Shown in pieces: positions 51,824 to 61,074 of a stretch of DNA of 64,000 nucleotides (position 1 is the stretch's first letter; every line of letters begins with the position of its first letter). The DNA comes from Streptomyces sp. NRRL S-244. GTDB taxonomy: Bacteria > Actinomycetota > Actinomycetes > Streptomycetales > Streptomycetaceae. Below the pieces are notes generated by a model. The model worked only from the letters and a program-made list of their open reading frames with translations, searched no databases and was not told the DNA's origin. The stretch spans positions 124,001 through 188,000 of the forward strand of contig NZ_JOCX01000015.1 of assembly GCF_000717915.1 (NCBI RefSeq), written 5' to 3'. Made by a program: the position numbers and the translations under genes.

Positions 51824-52612
51824 CTACGCGGGGGCGGGGGTCGGGTGGGCCGGGGAGGGGGTGCGGGGGCCCCGGGTGGCGTAGTGGACGTACTCGTGCT
51901 CCAGGCGGAAGCCGGCCCGCCAGGCCAGGAGGCGGCTGGGCCGGTTGTCGCGGGCGCAGGACCAGGTCGGGATCCGGCCGCGGGCCGCGATGTCCTCGCA
52001 CAGGGCGCTCACGCAGGCGAGTCCCAGGTGCCGGCGGCGGTGCCCGGGATCGGCCAGCACCGCGACGTCCTCGTACCGGCTGCCCGCGAAGTACGTGCAC
52101 GCCACCGCCAGCAGTTCGCGCCGCTGGAAGGCGCCCCACGCGGCGCCCGAACCGGCCAGGCCCTGCGGGCCGCCCCAGGTCCCGTGGATCCACGACGCCT
52201 GCGGCCCGAGCCCCGCCAGCGCCTGCGCGTCGCCCGCGAGGAGGCGCCGTACGGTCACCCCGCGCGGCGGACGGGCCGGCAGGGCGGGGGCCCGGCGGAC
52301 GTACATCATCCGCTCCCAGGGGGTGACTCCCTCCAACGCCGTGCGCAGCGACGGCACGAACCCGGCCGGAGCGTGCACGTAGTGCGTTGCCAGCGGGTCC
52401 AGTTCCCCTGCGGCGAGGCCCCGCGGGTCGCCGCGCAGCAGCGCGTGGTCCCCGCAGGAGACCGCCAGGACCCGGGGGTTGCGGGGGCGGTCGCACCACC
52501 ATCGGCCGTTCCCCGTTCTCAGCACGTGCTCGGCGAGCGCGCCGATGCCCGGGGATCCGGCGGGGAACCACGGGGCGAGGGACGGGAGGAGGGAAGGGTG
52601 CAGCTCGATCAC
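51824..52612 (-). CDS. GNAT-family N-acetyltransferase
   Basis: A 262-residue protein. The GNAT core is in the C-terminal half: YEDVAVLADPGHRRRHLGLA carries the acetyl-CoA motif A (RRRHLG), with SALCEDIAARG and WSCARDNRPSRLLAWRAGF (motif B). The N-terminal half (about 1-130) is a degenerate second domain. The GTG at 52612 has AGAGGTGG upstream; an in-frame ATG at 52720 has none. Substrate unknown. Confidence 0.82.
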   Translation of the reverse strand: MIELHPSLLPSLAPWFPAGSPGIGALAEHVLRTGNGRWWCDRPRNPRVLAVSCGDHALLRGDPRGLAAGELDPLATHYVHAPAGFVPSLRTALEGVTPWERMMYVRRAPALPARPPRGVTVRRLLAGDAQALAGLGPQASWIHGTWGGPQGLAGSGAAWGAFQRRELLAVACTYFAGSRYEDVAVLADPGHRRRHLGLACVSALCEDIAARGRIPTWSCARDNRPSRLLAWRAGFRLEHEYVHYATRGPRTPSPAHPTPAPA

Positions 52613-52641
52613 GGGCCACCTCTGGGGCGGAAGGGAGGAGG

Positions 52642-52670
52642 CCGGGGCGGCCGGACGGGGGCCGCCCCGG
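52642..52670. terminator. Stem-loop downstream of the KdpB paralogue
   Basis: Perfect 11-bp arms CCGGGGCGGCC/GGCCGCCCCGG around a 7-base loop, about 130 bp after the KdpB-paralogue stop. It is consistent with the end of the kdpD-kimA-kdpB minus-strand unit, before the GNAT gene. No gene is seen between 52671 and 52798. Confidence 0.65.
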
Positions 52671-52798
52671 CAGCGGATCAGGCGGCGCGCGGACGCGCAG
52701 GCCGATGTCCGTGGACTCATCCAACCTGAGCCGGAGCCAGCGCCTCAAGGCCTCTTACGGGTCCCTGATCCGGCGTTGACGCAACTCGTCCACGCAGC

Positions 52799-54679
52799 TC
52801 ATCCGAGCCCGGGGACCGCGGAGACCACCAGGTCGATGAGCTTGATGCCGACGAACGGCAGGACGAGGCCGCCCAGCCCGTACACGGCCAGGTTGCGGCG
52901 CAGCAAGTCGTGCGCGGACGCGGGCCGGTAGCGGACGCCGCGCAACGCCAGCGGGATCAGCGCCACGATGATCAGGGCGTTGAAGATGATCGCCGAGGTG
53001 ATCGCGGAGGTCGGACTCCGCAGGCCCATGACGTTCAGGGCCCCGAGCCCGGGGTAGGCCGACGCGAACATGGCGGGGATGATCGCGAAGTACTTCGCGA
53101 CGTCGTTGGTGATGGAGAAGGTGGTGAGCGCGCCCCGCGTGATGAGGAGTTGCTTGCCCACTTCGACGATCTCGATGAGCTTGGTGGGGTTGGAGTCCAG
53201 GTCCACCATGTTCCCGGCCTCCTTCGCGGCCGAGGTGCCCGTGTTCATCGCCACGCCGACGTCCGCCTGGGCGAGGGCCGGCGCGTCGTTCGTACCGTCA
53301 CCGGTCATCGCGACCAGCTTGCCGGGCCCCTCCCAGTCGTGGACGGCGACCAGCAGCGGCGTACCGCCCGACCGGGACACCTGCGCGGCCCGGTCGGCGG
53401 TCTCGGCCGGTACGCTGCCGCCCCGCATCGCCACCCAGTCGCAGACCTCCTGCACGGCCCCCTTGCGGATCGCGCAGCCGTTGCCGCCCGCCCAGCTCAG
53501 GTTGATGCCGCTCATCCGGGTCTTGGCGCTGAAGTGGACGAAGCGCGGATTGCTCAGCTCGTGTTCCGCGGGGGCCTTCAGGCCGTACCGCTCGGCGAGG
53601 GCGACGACGGAGCGGCCCTCGGGGGTGTCGTCGGCGAGGGAGGACAGCTGCGCGGCGTCGGCGAGCTTGCCGTGGTCGATGCCGGGCAGCGGGACGAAGC
53701 GTTCGGCTTCGCGGTTGCCGGTGGTGATGGTGCCGGTCTTGTCGAGGAGCAGGGTGTTCACGTCGCCCGCCGCTTCCACCGCCCGGCCGCTCATGGCCAG
53801 GACGTTGCGCTGGACGAGCCGGTCCATGCCGGCGATGCCGATCGCCGACAGCAGTGCCCCGATGGTGGTGGGGATCAGGGTGACCAGCAGGGCGACCAGG
53901 ACGGCCGTGGCCTGGTCGGCGTGCGCGTACCCGGCCATCGGCTGGAGGGTGATCACGACCAGGATGAAGATCACGGTCAGGGCGGCCAGCAGGATGTTGA
54001 GGGCGATCTCGTTCGGGGTCTTCTGCCGGGCCGCGCCTTCGACCAGGGCGATCATGCGGTCCAGGAAGCTGTGTCCCGGGCGCGAGGTGACCCGTACGAC
54101 GATCGAGTCGGACAGGACGGTGGTACCGCCCGTGACCCCGGAGCGGTCGCCGCCCGACTCGCGCAGTACGGGCGCCGATTCGCCGGTGACGGCCGACTCG
54201 TCGACCATGGCGGCGCCGTCCACGACGTCCCCGTCGGCCGGGACCGTCTCGCCCGCCTCGACCAGGACGAAGTCGAAGGGCTGGAGTTCGGCCGGGGTGA
54301 CGGCCTCGGCCGGCGCGTGGCGCAGGTTCGTCCCGTACGTCCAGTGCTGGAGCCGCAGCGCCACCGTGTCCGTACGGGCCTTGCGCAGCGACTCGGCCTG
54401 GGCGCGGCCGCGGCCTTCGGCGACGGCTTCGGCGAGGTTCGCGAAGAGCACCGTCAGCCAGAGCCAGACGCTGATGACCCAGGTGAAGACCGACGGGTGC
54501 AGCAGCGCCGACAGCGTGGTCAGCACGGAGCCGACGGCGACGACGAACAGCACGGGTTTGCGGACGAGTTCGCGCGGGTGGAGCTTGCGGACGGCCTCGC
54601 GTGCGGAAGCGGCGAGCTGCTCGGGCTCCAGCATGCCGGCGGGGCCGGGGCGTTGGTGCTTGCGGGAGGGCTGGGTCAC
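52799..54679 (-). CDS. KdpB paralogue with internal P-domain deletion
   Basis: A 626-residue P-type ATPase subunit B. Retained: actuator motif [12 protein letters not shown], phosphorylation site [12 protein letters not shown] (Asp313), nucleotide-domain IRKGAVQE, and [20 protein letters not shown] followed by a complete C-terminal membrane region. Missing: between [15 protein letters not shown] and [10 protein letters not shown] (junction near residue 450) about 65-70 residues are absent that in other KdpBs carry the LKD, MITGDN and DFLAEATPEDK motifs of the P domain. The GTG start overlaps the KimA-like stop (GTGA). The frame is otherwise intact, so it is either a recent decay product or a repurposed subunit. 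Transport activity is unlikely. Confidence 0.88.
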   Translation of the reverse strand: MTQPSRKHQRPGPAGMLEPEQLAASAREAVRKLHPRELVRKPVLFVVAVGSVLTTLSALLHPSVFTWVISVWLWLTVLFANLAEAVAEGRGRAQAESLRKARTDTVALRLQHWTYGTNLRHAPAEAVTPAELQPFDFVLVEAGETVPADGDVVDGAAMVDESAVTGESAPVLRESGGDRSGVTGGTTVLSDSIVVRVTSRPGHSFLDRMIALVEGAARQKTPNEIALNILLAALTVIFILVVITLQPMAGYAHADQATAVLVALLVTLIPTTIGALLSAIGIAGMDRLVQRNVLAMSGRAVEAAGDVNTLLLDKTGTITTGNREAERFVPLPGIDHGKLADAAQLSSLADDTPEGRSVVALAERYGLKAPAEHELSNPRFVHFSAKTRMSGINLSWAGGNGCAIRKGAVQEVCDWVAMRGGSVPAETADRAAQVSRSGGTPLLVAVHDWEGPGKLVAMTGDGTNDAPALAQADVGVAMNTGTSAAKEAGNMVDLDSNPTKLIEIVEVGKQLLITRGALTTFSITNDVAKYFAIIPAMFASAYPGLGALNVMGLRSPTSAITSAIIFNALIIVALIPLALRGVRYRPASAHDLLRRNLAVYGLGGLVLPFVGIKLIDLVVSAVPGLG

Positions 54680-56598
54680 CGGGGCCGACGCCCGTTGTCG
54701 GTGACGCCGGCGGTGGTGACGGTGACGTCGGTGATGCGGAACCGCAGTCGGCAGATCACCGCGTCCGTGTCGCGGCGCACCGCGTGGGCCACGACCGAGC
54801 CGCGCTGGTTCTGCAGCAGCCGCTGCCACAGGTGCGCGGGCTCGGTCTCCGGGATCAGTACGGTGACCTGCGCGTCCGGGTTGGTCGCGGTGAGTTCGCG
54901 TACGTAGCCGGAGACGGGGCGGCCCAGTGCCCGGGTCGGCGAGGTGACCTCGACGAGCTCGACTCCCGGGTTCCACAGCTCCCAGTCTCGGCGCAGGGCC
55001 TCGGCCGCCTGCCGGTCCTCGGACGCGCAGTGGGTGACCGTGACGGCGAGGACCTCGTCGCCCAGCGAGCGGGCGGCGGTCAGCGCCTGACGGGTCAGCT
55101 TCGACAGTCCGGAGACGGGTACGACGACCAGCGAGCGGGAGCGTGTCGGGGACTGCGGTATCCGGCCGAGCTCCAGGCGCTCCCCGATCTGCGCGTACGT
55201 CCGCTGGATCTTCTCGAAGCCGAGGACGAGCAGCGGCAGGGCGAGGACGATGATCCAGGCGCCCTCGGTGAACTTGGTGGCGGTCACGACGACGGCCGCC
55301 ACACCGGTGAGGACCGCGCCGAAGCCGTTGAGGGCCGCCTTGTTGCGCCAGCCCGCCGGGCGTTCCCCGTACCAGTGCCGGACCATCCCGACCTGGCAGA
55401 TCGTGAAGCCGACGAACACGCCGATCGCGAAGAGCGGGACGAGGGTGTTGGTGTTGCCGCCGGAGAAGGCCAGCAGGGCCGCGGAGACGGCGGCCAGGGC
55501 GAGCACGCCGTGGCGGTGGACCTGGCGGTCGGCCTTGAGCGAGAAGAGGTGGGGCAGGTGGTTGTCGCGGGCCAGCAGGCTCATCAGGACGGGCAGTCCG
55601 CCGAAGGAGGTGTTCGCGGCGAGCGCCAGCAGCACCATCGTGGCGAACTGGACCACGTAGAAGGCGAGGTTGTGCCCGAAGGAGGCGTCGGCGAGCTGGG
55701 CGAGGACGGTGACGCCCTCGACCGGCTGGAGGTGGAAGCGGCCGATCAGGATGGACAGGCCGATCAGCATGACGCCGAGCAGGGCGCCGAGCGCGACCTC
55801 GGTGTGCTGCGCGCGCCGCGCGGCCGGGGCGCGGAAGGACGGCACGGCGTTGGCGACGGCCTCGACACCGGTCAGGGCCGAACAGCCGGCCGCGAAGGCC
55901 TTCAGCAGGAGCAGGGCGCCGACCGCCCCCGAACTGTGTTGCAGTGCGCCCTCGCCGAGCGCGGAGGCGTGCCCCGCCGCGGACGCCGTGCTGACGGGCC
56001 CGTCCCGGAAGAGACCGACGGTGATCATGGCGAGGATCGAGCCGACGAACACCGCGGTCGGCACCAGGAAGGCCTTCGCCGAGTCGACCACGCCGCGCAG
56101 GTTCACGCCCGTGACCAGCACCAGGACGGCCAGGCAGATCCAGACCCGCTCGCCGTACAGCTCCGGGAACGCCGAGGTCAGCGCGGCGACTCCGGCCGTG
56201 ACCGACACGGCGACGTTCAGCACGTAGTCCAGGATCAGCGAGGCCGCGGCCACCAGGCTCGTACGCCGCCCGAGGTGCCGCTTGGCCACGGCGTACGAGC
56301 CGCCGCCGTCCGGGAACGCCGCGATCACCTGCCGGTACGAGGCCACCAGGACCGCCAGCAGCACGGCGATCGCCACGGTGACCGGGAGCGTGAACCCCAT
56401 CCCGTACGCGCCGGCCGCCGCGAGCACCAGCACGATGGACTCCGGCCCGTAGGCGACGGACGCCATGGCGTCCAGCGAGAGCGCGGCAAGCCCCTGGAGC
56501 GCGGTGAGCTTGTGCCGGTCGCCGGCCCCGGTATCGGGGGGCTCCTCCGCGCCGGGGACCCTGGTCGCCGTCTCCGTCTTACCTGTGTGCATGGCCAT
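54676..56598 (-). CDS. kimA: KimA-type APC-superfamily K+ transporter
   Basis: A 640-residue membrane protein with 12 predicted TM helices and a C-terminal cytosolic domain of about 170 residues like universal stress proteins ([18 protein letters not shown]). Strong KimA hallmarks: [14 protein letters not shown] (Asp/Tyr of the K+ site), [40 protein letters not shown] and [11 protein letters not shown]. Bacillus KimA is a proton-coupled high-affinity K+ importer inhibited by c-di-AMP. The ATG at 56598 has GGAGGGA upstream. It lies between kdpD (107 bp upstream) and the truncated kdpB, which is coupled to it. KimA assignment is from remembered motif similarity; a generic APC permease is the fallback. 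Confidence 0.82.
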   Translation of the reverse strand: MAMHTGKTETATRVPGAEEPPDTGAGDRHKLTALQGLAALSLDAMASVAYGPESIVLVLAAAGAYGMGFTLPVTVAIAVLLAVLVASYRQVIAAFPDGGGSYAVAKRHLGRRTSLVAAASLILDYVLNVAVSVTAGVAALTSAFPELYGERVWICLAVLVLVTGVNLRGVVDSAKAFLVPTAVFVGSILAMITVGLFRDGPVSTASAAGHASALGEGALQHSSGAVGALLLLKAFAAGCSALTGVEAVANAVPSFRAPAARRAQHTEVALGALLGVMLIGLSILIGRFHLQPVEGVTVLAQLADASFGHNLAFYVVQFATMVLLALAANTSFGGLPVLMSLLARDNHLPHLFSLKADRQVHRHGVLALAAVSAALLAFSGGNTNTLVPLFAIGVFVGFTICQVGMVRHWYGERPAGWRNKAALNGFGAVLTGVAAVVVTATKFTEGAWIIVLALPLLVLGFEKIQRTYAQIGERLELGRIPQSPTRSRSLVVVPVSGLSKLTRQALTAARSLGDEVLAVTVTHCASEDRQAAEALRRDWELWNPGVELVEVTSPTRALGRPVSGYVRELTATNPDAQVTVLIPETEPAHLWQRLLQNQRGSVVAHAVRRDTDAVICRLRFRITDVTVTTAGVTDNGRRPR

Positions 56599-56660
56599 GT
56601 TGTTGCCGGTCCCTCCGATTGAGCAAAGACGAGGGACAGCGTCTGGGCGGGAATGCGTCA

Positions 56661-56686
56661 TCGCCAGCCGTCTTGGCGACATCCAT
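56661..56686 (+). promoter_or_regulatory. Hairpin motif shared with kdp promoter region
   Basis: TCGCCA and TGGCGA arms with the loop GCCGTCT, followed by CATCCAT, in the gap between kdpD and the KimA-type gene. A near-identical element lies upstream of kdpFAB (61952-61977): both carry GCCGTCTTGG, CGA and ATCCAT. Candidate shared regulator site or mRNA element. Confidence 0.45.
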
Positions 56687-56705
56687 ACGTCCGCCGCCCC
56701 ACTCT

Positions 56706-59237
56706 TCACGCACTCCTGACGACAGCGGACACGTCGGCGGCGGGGAGGGCGAGGACCATGGTCAGACCGCCGCCGGGGGTGTCTTCCGGTGTGAGCGTTC
56801 CGGCCATCGACTCGGTGAGGCCGCGAGACAGGGCGAGGCCGAGCCCGACGCCGGTGGTGTTGTCGGTGTCCCCCAGCCGCTGGAACGGAACGAAGGCCTT
56901 CTCGCGGTCGGCGGCGGGCAGCCCGGGCCCGCGGTCGACGATCCGGAACTCGACGCGGTCGGCGAGCGCGCTGGCCGTCAGCAGCACCGAGGTCCCCTCG
57001 GGGGCGTGGCGGGCGGCGTTGCCGAGCAGGTTCGCGATCACCCGCTCCAGCAGCGGCGGGTCGGCGAGCACGGCGGGAACCGTCTCCAGCCCCCGGGTCT
57101 CGACGGCGGGCGCATCGGGCGGCAGGGCTTCCAGGGCGGCCGGCAGCACCTCCTCCAGCACGGTGGGGCGCAGGCTCAGGGTCAGCGCCCCGGCCTGGAG
57201 GCGGCTCATGTCGAGCAGGTTCTCGATCAGCCGGTTGAGGCGGGCCATCGACTCGTCGGCGGTGGCGAGGAGTTCGGCCCGGTCCTCCTCGCTGAACTCC
57301 ACGTCGCTGCTGCGCAGGGAGCTGATGGCGGCCCAGCCTCCGGCGAGCGGCGTGCGCAGGTCGTGGCTGACCGCGGCGAGCAGCGCCGTACGCATCCGGT
57401 CCGCGGCCCTGACGGGTTCCACCTCGGCGGCCGCCTCGGCCAGCCGGGCCCGCTCCACCGCGGCGGTCACGTGAGCGGCGAAGGCGGTGAGGACGCGGCG
57501 CTCGGAGGACGGCAGCGTACGGCCGCGCAGGACCAGCCTGGCGTCCTGCCCGACCGGCACCCCCGTCTCGGGAACGCCTGTGCGCGGAGGGGGCGTTGAC
57601 GCCTCGGCCACCGGTGCGTCCAGCAGCTCGACGGAGTCCATGCCGAAGGTCTCCCTCGCCCGTTCCAGGAGCGCGGGAACCGTCTGGTCGCCGCGGACGA
57701 TCGAGCCGGCGAGCGAGGAGAGCGTCTCCGCTTCGGCCGTCGCCCGCGCCGAGCGGCGCGAGAGGCGCAGTGACCGGTCCACCACGGCCGCCACCGTCCC
57801 GGCGACCACCGCGAACACCACCGTGGCCAGCACGCTGTCGAGGGTCGAGGTGAACGCGCCGACGGGCGGGATGAACCAGTAGTTCAGCAGCAGCGAGGCG
57901 GTGACGGACGCGACGACGGCGGAGACCACCCCGCCCACGCAGGCCACGCCGACGACGGCGAGCAGGAAGAGCAGGGCCTCGCTGGTGAGGTTGAGGCTGC
58001 CGCGCGTGTGGTCGAGGAGGAAGGTGAGCGCGATGGGCAGGACGAGGCCCAGCACCGGCCCCGCGATGAGGCGCGACGTCGGCAGGGTGCGCCGGCGGGA
58101 CGGCAGCAGGCGCCCGCTGCCCGCCCGTTCGTGGGTGACCATGTGGACGTCGATGTCTTCGGAGTGCCCGACGACCGTCTCCCCGATACCGCGCCCGGTG
58201 AGGAAGCGTTCGAGGCGGTTGCGGCTGCTGGTGCCGAGGACCAGCTGGGTGGCGTTCTCGGCGCGGGCGAACTCCAACAGCGCGGTCGGGACGTCGTCTC
58301 CGACGACGCAGTGGTAGCTGCCTCCGAGGCTCTCGACGAGGGCCCGCTGCCCGGCCAGCGCGGCGGACGAGGCGCCCGCGGCGAGGCCGTCGCTGCGGGC
58401 GACGTGCACGGCGAGCAGGTCGCCGCCGGCCGACCGGGCGGCGATCCGGGCGGCCCGGCGGATGAGCGTCGCCCCCTCCGGGCCGCCGGTGAGCGCGACC
58501 ACGACCCGCTCCCGGGTCTCCCACACCCCGCCTATGCCGTGCTCCGAGCGGTACTTCTGCAGGGCCTCGTCGACCCGGCCCGCCACCCACAGCAGCGCGA
58601 GCTCCCGCAGGGCGGTCAGGTTCCCGACGCGGAAGTAGTGGGCGAGCGCCGCGTCGACCTGTTCCGCCGGGTACAGATCCCCGTGGGCCATCCGGCGCCG
58701 CAGCGCCTCGACGGGCAGGTCGACGAGTTCGAGCTCGTCGGCGCGGCGCACCGCGTCGTCGGGCACGGTCTCGTACTGCGGCACCCCGGTGATCTTCTCG
58801 ACCACGTCGCCGAGGGACTCCAGGTGCGCGATGTTCACGGTGGTGATCACATCGATCCCGGCGGCGAGCAGCTCCTCGATGTCCTGCCGGCGGGCGGAAT
58901 TGCGGCCGCCGGGAGCATTGGTGTGCGGGAGCTCGTCGACCAGCGCCACGTCGGGCCGCCGGGCGAGTACCGCGTCCAGGTCCAGCTCCTCCCCCGGGGC
59001 GCGCGGCAGGAGTTCGAGGCCGGCGAGCTTCTCCTGCGTACGACGGCGCCCGCGGCAGTCGACGTACGCGACCACCACATCGGTGCCGCGCTCGGCCCGG
59101 CGCCGGCCCTCGTCGAGCATCCGGCAGGTCTTGCCCACCCCCGGTGCCGCGCCGAGCAGGACCTTCAACCGCCCGCGCCGGACTTCCGCCGCCACCACCG
59201 AACCCGCCTCCTCGTTCCCGACGCGCGCGTAGGACAC
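56706..59237 (-). CDS. kdpD: KdpD-type osmosensitive K+ sensor histidine kinase
   Basis: An 843-residue sensor. The N-terminal KdpD domain carries Walker A VLLGAAPGVGKT and Walker B-like VALVDELPHTNAPG. A universal-stress domain follows (about 235-365, VVVALTGGPEGATLIRRA, LVLGTSSRNRLERF), then four TM helices of DUF4118 (LIAGPVLGLVLPIALTFLL onward), a GAF-like region, HisKA with phospho-acceptor His625 in AAVSHDLRTPLAG, and HATPase motifs VIANLLGNAARHAPEG and VGLGLALSRGL. It would sense low K+/turgor and phosphorylate KdpE, which is not in the window. The GTG start is divergent from the class IV aminotransferase. Confidence 0.95.
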   Translation of the reverse strand: MSYARVGNEEAGSVVAAEVRRGRLKVLLGAAPGVGKTCRMLDEGRRRAERGTDVVVAYVDCRGRRRTQEKLAGLELLPRAPGEELDLDAVLARRPDVALVDELPHTNAPGGRNSARRQDIEELLAAGIDVITTVNIAHLESLGDVVEKITGVPQYETVPDDAVRRADELELVDLPVEALRRRMAHGDLYPAEQVDAALAHYFRVGNLTALRELALLWVAGRVDEALQKYRSEHGIGGVWETRERVVVALTGGPEGATLIRRAARIAARSAGGDLLAVHVARSDGLAAGASSAALAGQRALVESLGGSYHCVVGDDVPTALLEFARAENATQLVLGTSSRNRLERFLTGRGIGETVVGHSEDIDVHMVTHERAGSGRLLPSRRRTLPTSRLIAGPVLGLVLPIALTFLLDHTRGSLNLTSEALLFLLAVVGVACVGGVVSAVVASVTASLLLNYWFIPPVGAFTSTLDSVLATVVFAVVAGTVAAVVDRSLRLSRRSARATAEAETLSSLAGSIVRGDQTVPALLERARETFGMDSVELLDAPVAEASTPPPRTGVPETGVPVGQDARLVLRGRTLPSSERRVLTAFAAHVTAAVERARLAEAAAEVEPVRAADRMRTALLAAVSHDLRTPLAGGWAAISSLRSSDVEFSEEDRAELLATADESMARLNRLIENLLDMSRLQAGALTLSLRPTVLEEVLPAALEALPPDAPAVETRGLETVPAVLADPPLLERVIANLLGNAARHAPEGTSVLLTASALADRVEFRIVDRGPGLPAADREKAFVPFQRLGDTDNTTGVGLGLALSRGLTESMAGTLTPEDTPGGGLTMVLALPAADVSAVVRSA

Positions 59238-59355
59238 GACACCGCCAGGTCATCATCGGGCGAGTGCGGTGCCCGACGGGGTCCGGCCCGGGGACCTTGA
59301 CGCGGTTCTGTCGCGGCCGTCCGGTGCGCGGGCCCGCGACGTGCAGACTGCGGGT

Positions 59356-60150
59356 ATGGCAACGCTGAACGGATCCCCCGCCTCCCCCGCGGCCCTACAG
59401 GCCCTCGCACTGACCAATTACGGGCATTTCACCACCATGAAGGTCGAGGACGGCGGGGTGCGGGGGCTGGCCCTGCACCTCGCCCGGCTGGTCGCGGACT
59501 GCCGTGCGGTGTTCGGGGCGGAGCTGGATCCCGCGTGGGTGCGGGAGTGCGTACGCAGGGAGGCCGGCGGCGGGCGGGCCGGGGCGGTCATGGTGCGGGT
59601 CACGGTCTTCGACCCCGGGCTGGACCTGACGGCCCCCGACCGGGCGGGGCGGCCGGGCGTACTGGTGACGACCCGGCCCGCCGCGGGCGGCGCCGGCCGC
59701 CCGCTGCCGGCGCTGCGCGTGCAGCGACTCCCCTTCCACCGCGACACGCCGTCCGTGAAGCACGTGGCGCTGTTCGGGCAGCTGCGGCTGCGGCGGGCGG
59801 CACGGCTCGCCGGGTTCGACGACGTGCTGTTCTCCGGTGCGGACGGGCTGGTCTCCGAGGGCTGTACGTGGAACATCGGCTTCGTGGACGAGGCAGGGGC
59901 CGTGGTCTGGCCCGATGCCGAGGTGCTTCCGGGGACGACGATGCGGCTGCTCCGGGCCGCCGGGGCCGGGCACGTCACGGCTCCGGTGACGGATGCCCGG
60001 CTGCGCTCGATGCGGGCGGCGTTCGCCACGAGCACCGGCCTCGGCGTACGGGCGCTGGCGGCGGTCGACGACATCGTCTTCCGCGCCGACGACCCGGTGA
60101 TCGGCGCACTGCGGGAGTCCTACGCGGCCGTACCGCTGGACCGCCTGTAG
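59356..60150 (+). CDS. Class IV aminotransferase-like protein
   Basis: A 264-residue PLP fold-type IV protein (branched-chain aminotransferase/aminodeoxychorismate lyase group). The PLP lysine is Lys135 in TPSVKHVALFGQ; the cofactor loop EGCTWNIGFVDE and the hinge VLPGTTMRLL are also present. CAGACT lies 6 nt before the ATG with no ribosome-binding site, so the mRNA may be leaderless. It is divergent from kdpD but shows no functional link to potassium. Transaminase versus lyase is undetermined. Confidence 0.88.
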   Translation: MATLNGSPASPAALQALALTNYGHFTTMKVEDGGVRGLALHLARLVADCRAVFGAELDPAWVRECVRREAGGGRAGAVMVRVTVFDPGLDLTAPDRAGRPGVLVTTRPAAGGAGRPLPALRVQRLPFHRDTPSVKHVALFGQLRLRRAARLAGFDDVLFSGADGLVSEGCTWNIGFVDEAGAVVWPDAEVLPGTTMRLLRAAGAGHVTAPVTDARLRSMRAAFATSTGLGVRALAAVDDIVFRADDPVIGALRESYAAVPLDRL

Positions 60151-60170
60151 GCCGTCGGCGGTGCGGCCGG

Positions 60171-60695
60171 TCAGCAGTGGTCCATCTCGGAGATCTGGAA
60201 GACCGTACGCACGGTCTGGCGGTCGATGAGGCGCGCGAGCCGCCGGAGCGGGTCCGAACCATCCGTCACGGTGCCGAGGGACAGGCTCACCTTGACGCTC
60301 TGGTCGAACAGGTGCCACAGGGCCGGGTTCGCCGCGAAGACCCGCGGATCGACCTCCAGCCGGTTGCCGTCGAGGTCCCTCAGGACCAGTCGCTGCGCGA
60401 CGCCGTCGTGCCAGGCGACCGAGACGAGCCGGTCGGTGCGGACCCGGCGGTGGTGGAGCAGTCCCCGGGTCGTGAGCATGCCCGGGGTGGCGCGGACGCG
60501 GGTGGGCCACAGGACGGCGAGCAGTGCGAGGCCGAGGGCCGTCCAGAGCAGGACGCGCTGCCAGTGGGTGCAGCCGGCCGCGGCATCGACGGCGAGGAGC
60601 AGTCCCGGGAGCAGCACGGCGATGCCGGCTGCGGCCCGGGCGTCTGACGCCCAATTGCGGTCCTCCGCGAGTTTCGGTCCAGGCATGCGGTCCAT
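60171..60695 (-). CDS. Two-TM protein with PH-like domain
   Basis: About 174 residues. Two adjacent TM helices (AAAGIAVLLPGLLLAVDAAA and VLLWTALGLALLAVLW) are followed by a domain of about 100 residues like the bacterial PH-fold (MLTTRGLLHHRRVRTDRLVS, LVLRDLDGNRLEVDPRVF). The start is uncertain: ATG 60695 or 60686, or GTG 60746, none with a strong ribosome-binding site. 60695 is used because GTG 60746 would place coding over one of the direct repeats. It is convergent with the aminotransferase gene. Function unknown. Confidence 0.65.
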   Translation of the reverse strand: MDRMPGPKLAEDRNWASDARAAAGIAVLLPGLLLAVDAAAGCTHWQRVLLWTALGLALLAVLWPTRVRATPGMLTTRGLLHHRRVRTDRLVSVAWHDGVAQRLVLRDLDGNRLEVDPRVFAANPALWHLFDQSVKVSLSLGTVTDGSDPLRRLARLIDRQTVRTVFQISEMDHC

Positions 60696-60728
60696 GGAAC
60701 GGCCCCGGGCGGGCCCCGGCCCGCTGTG

Positions 60729-60778
60729 CTGACGCTCTTCTGACACCGGAACCGGAAACCCTGACGTCCTTCTGATGC
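60729..60778. promoter_or_regulatory. Direct repeat pair, 32-bp period (kdpF-like promoter)
   Basis: CTGACGCTCTTCTGACAC (60729) and CTGACGTCCTTCTGATGC (60761) start exactly 32 bp apart, three helical turns. They lie between the PH-like gene and the first kdpF-like gene. Read on the minus strand the boxes give GTCAGAAG and CATCAGAAG, similar to GTCAAGAG and CATCAAGAG upstream of kdpFAB. Candidate response-regulator sites. Confidence 0.5.
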
Positions 60779-60903
60779 GCAGGGGTGGAACTCCATATGA
60801 AACGCATCAAAAGGCCGTTCCCGTCCGATACACCGGCGGGCCGCGCGGGCACTGTGGAGGTGGCGGGACACCGCCCCCACCAGGAGAATCGGAGACATGG
60901 TCC

Positions 60904-60993
60904 ATGGACGCTGAGAACGTCGTCGGGCTGATCATCGCCCTCGCTCTGCTCGGCTACCTCATTGCGGCCCTGATCAAGCCCGAGAGGTTCTGA
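60904..60993 (+). CDS. KdpF-like microprotein (first copy)
   Basis: A 29-residue single-TM peptide: starts MDAENVVGLIIALALL and ends LIKPERF, almost the same as the kdpF product at 62082, which ends YPERF. KdpF stabilises the KdpFABC complex as a lipid-like subunit. Here it precedes a DUF4118 gene rather than kdpA, so it is an orphan copy. GGAG lies 9 nt upstream of the ATG. Too short for most gene callers, but the paralogy supports it. Confidence 0.8.
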   Translation: MDAENVVGLIIALALLGYLIAALIKPERF

Positions 60994-61074
60994 CAGGGGT
61001 TCCGACAAGGGTTCCGACCGACCCGACCCGACCCACCCGAATCGGGACCAGCGCGTCCGGACGGGAGGCACCAC

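Noticed and set aside
52799-54679. Treating the KdpB paralogue outright as a pseudogene
   Set aside because: No stop codons or frameshifts, codon bias intact, and translational coupling retained. Annotated as a CDS with an internal deletion instead.
56599-56705. c-di-AMP (ydaO-type) riboswitch in the KimA leader
   Set aside because: The 107-nt leader is short and I cannot find the conserved ydaO core segments. The small hairpin present is shared with the kdp promoter region instead.
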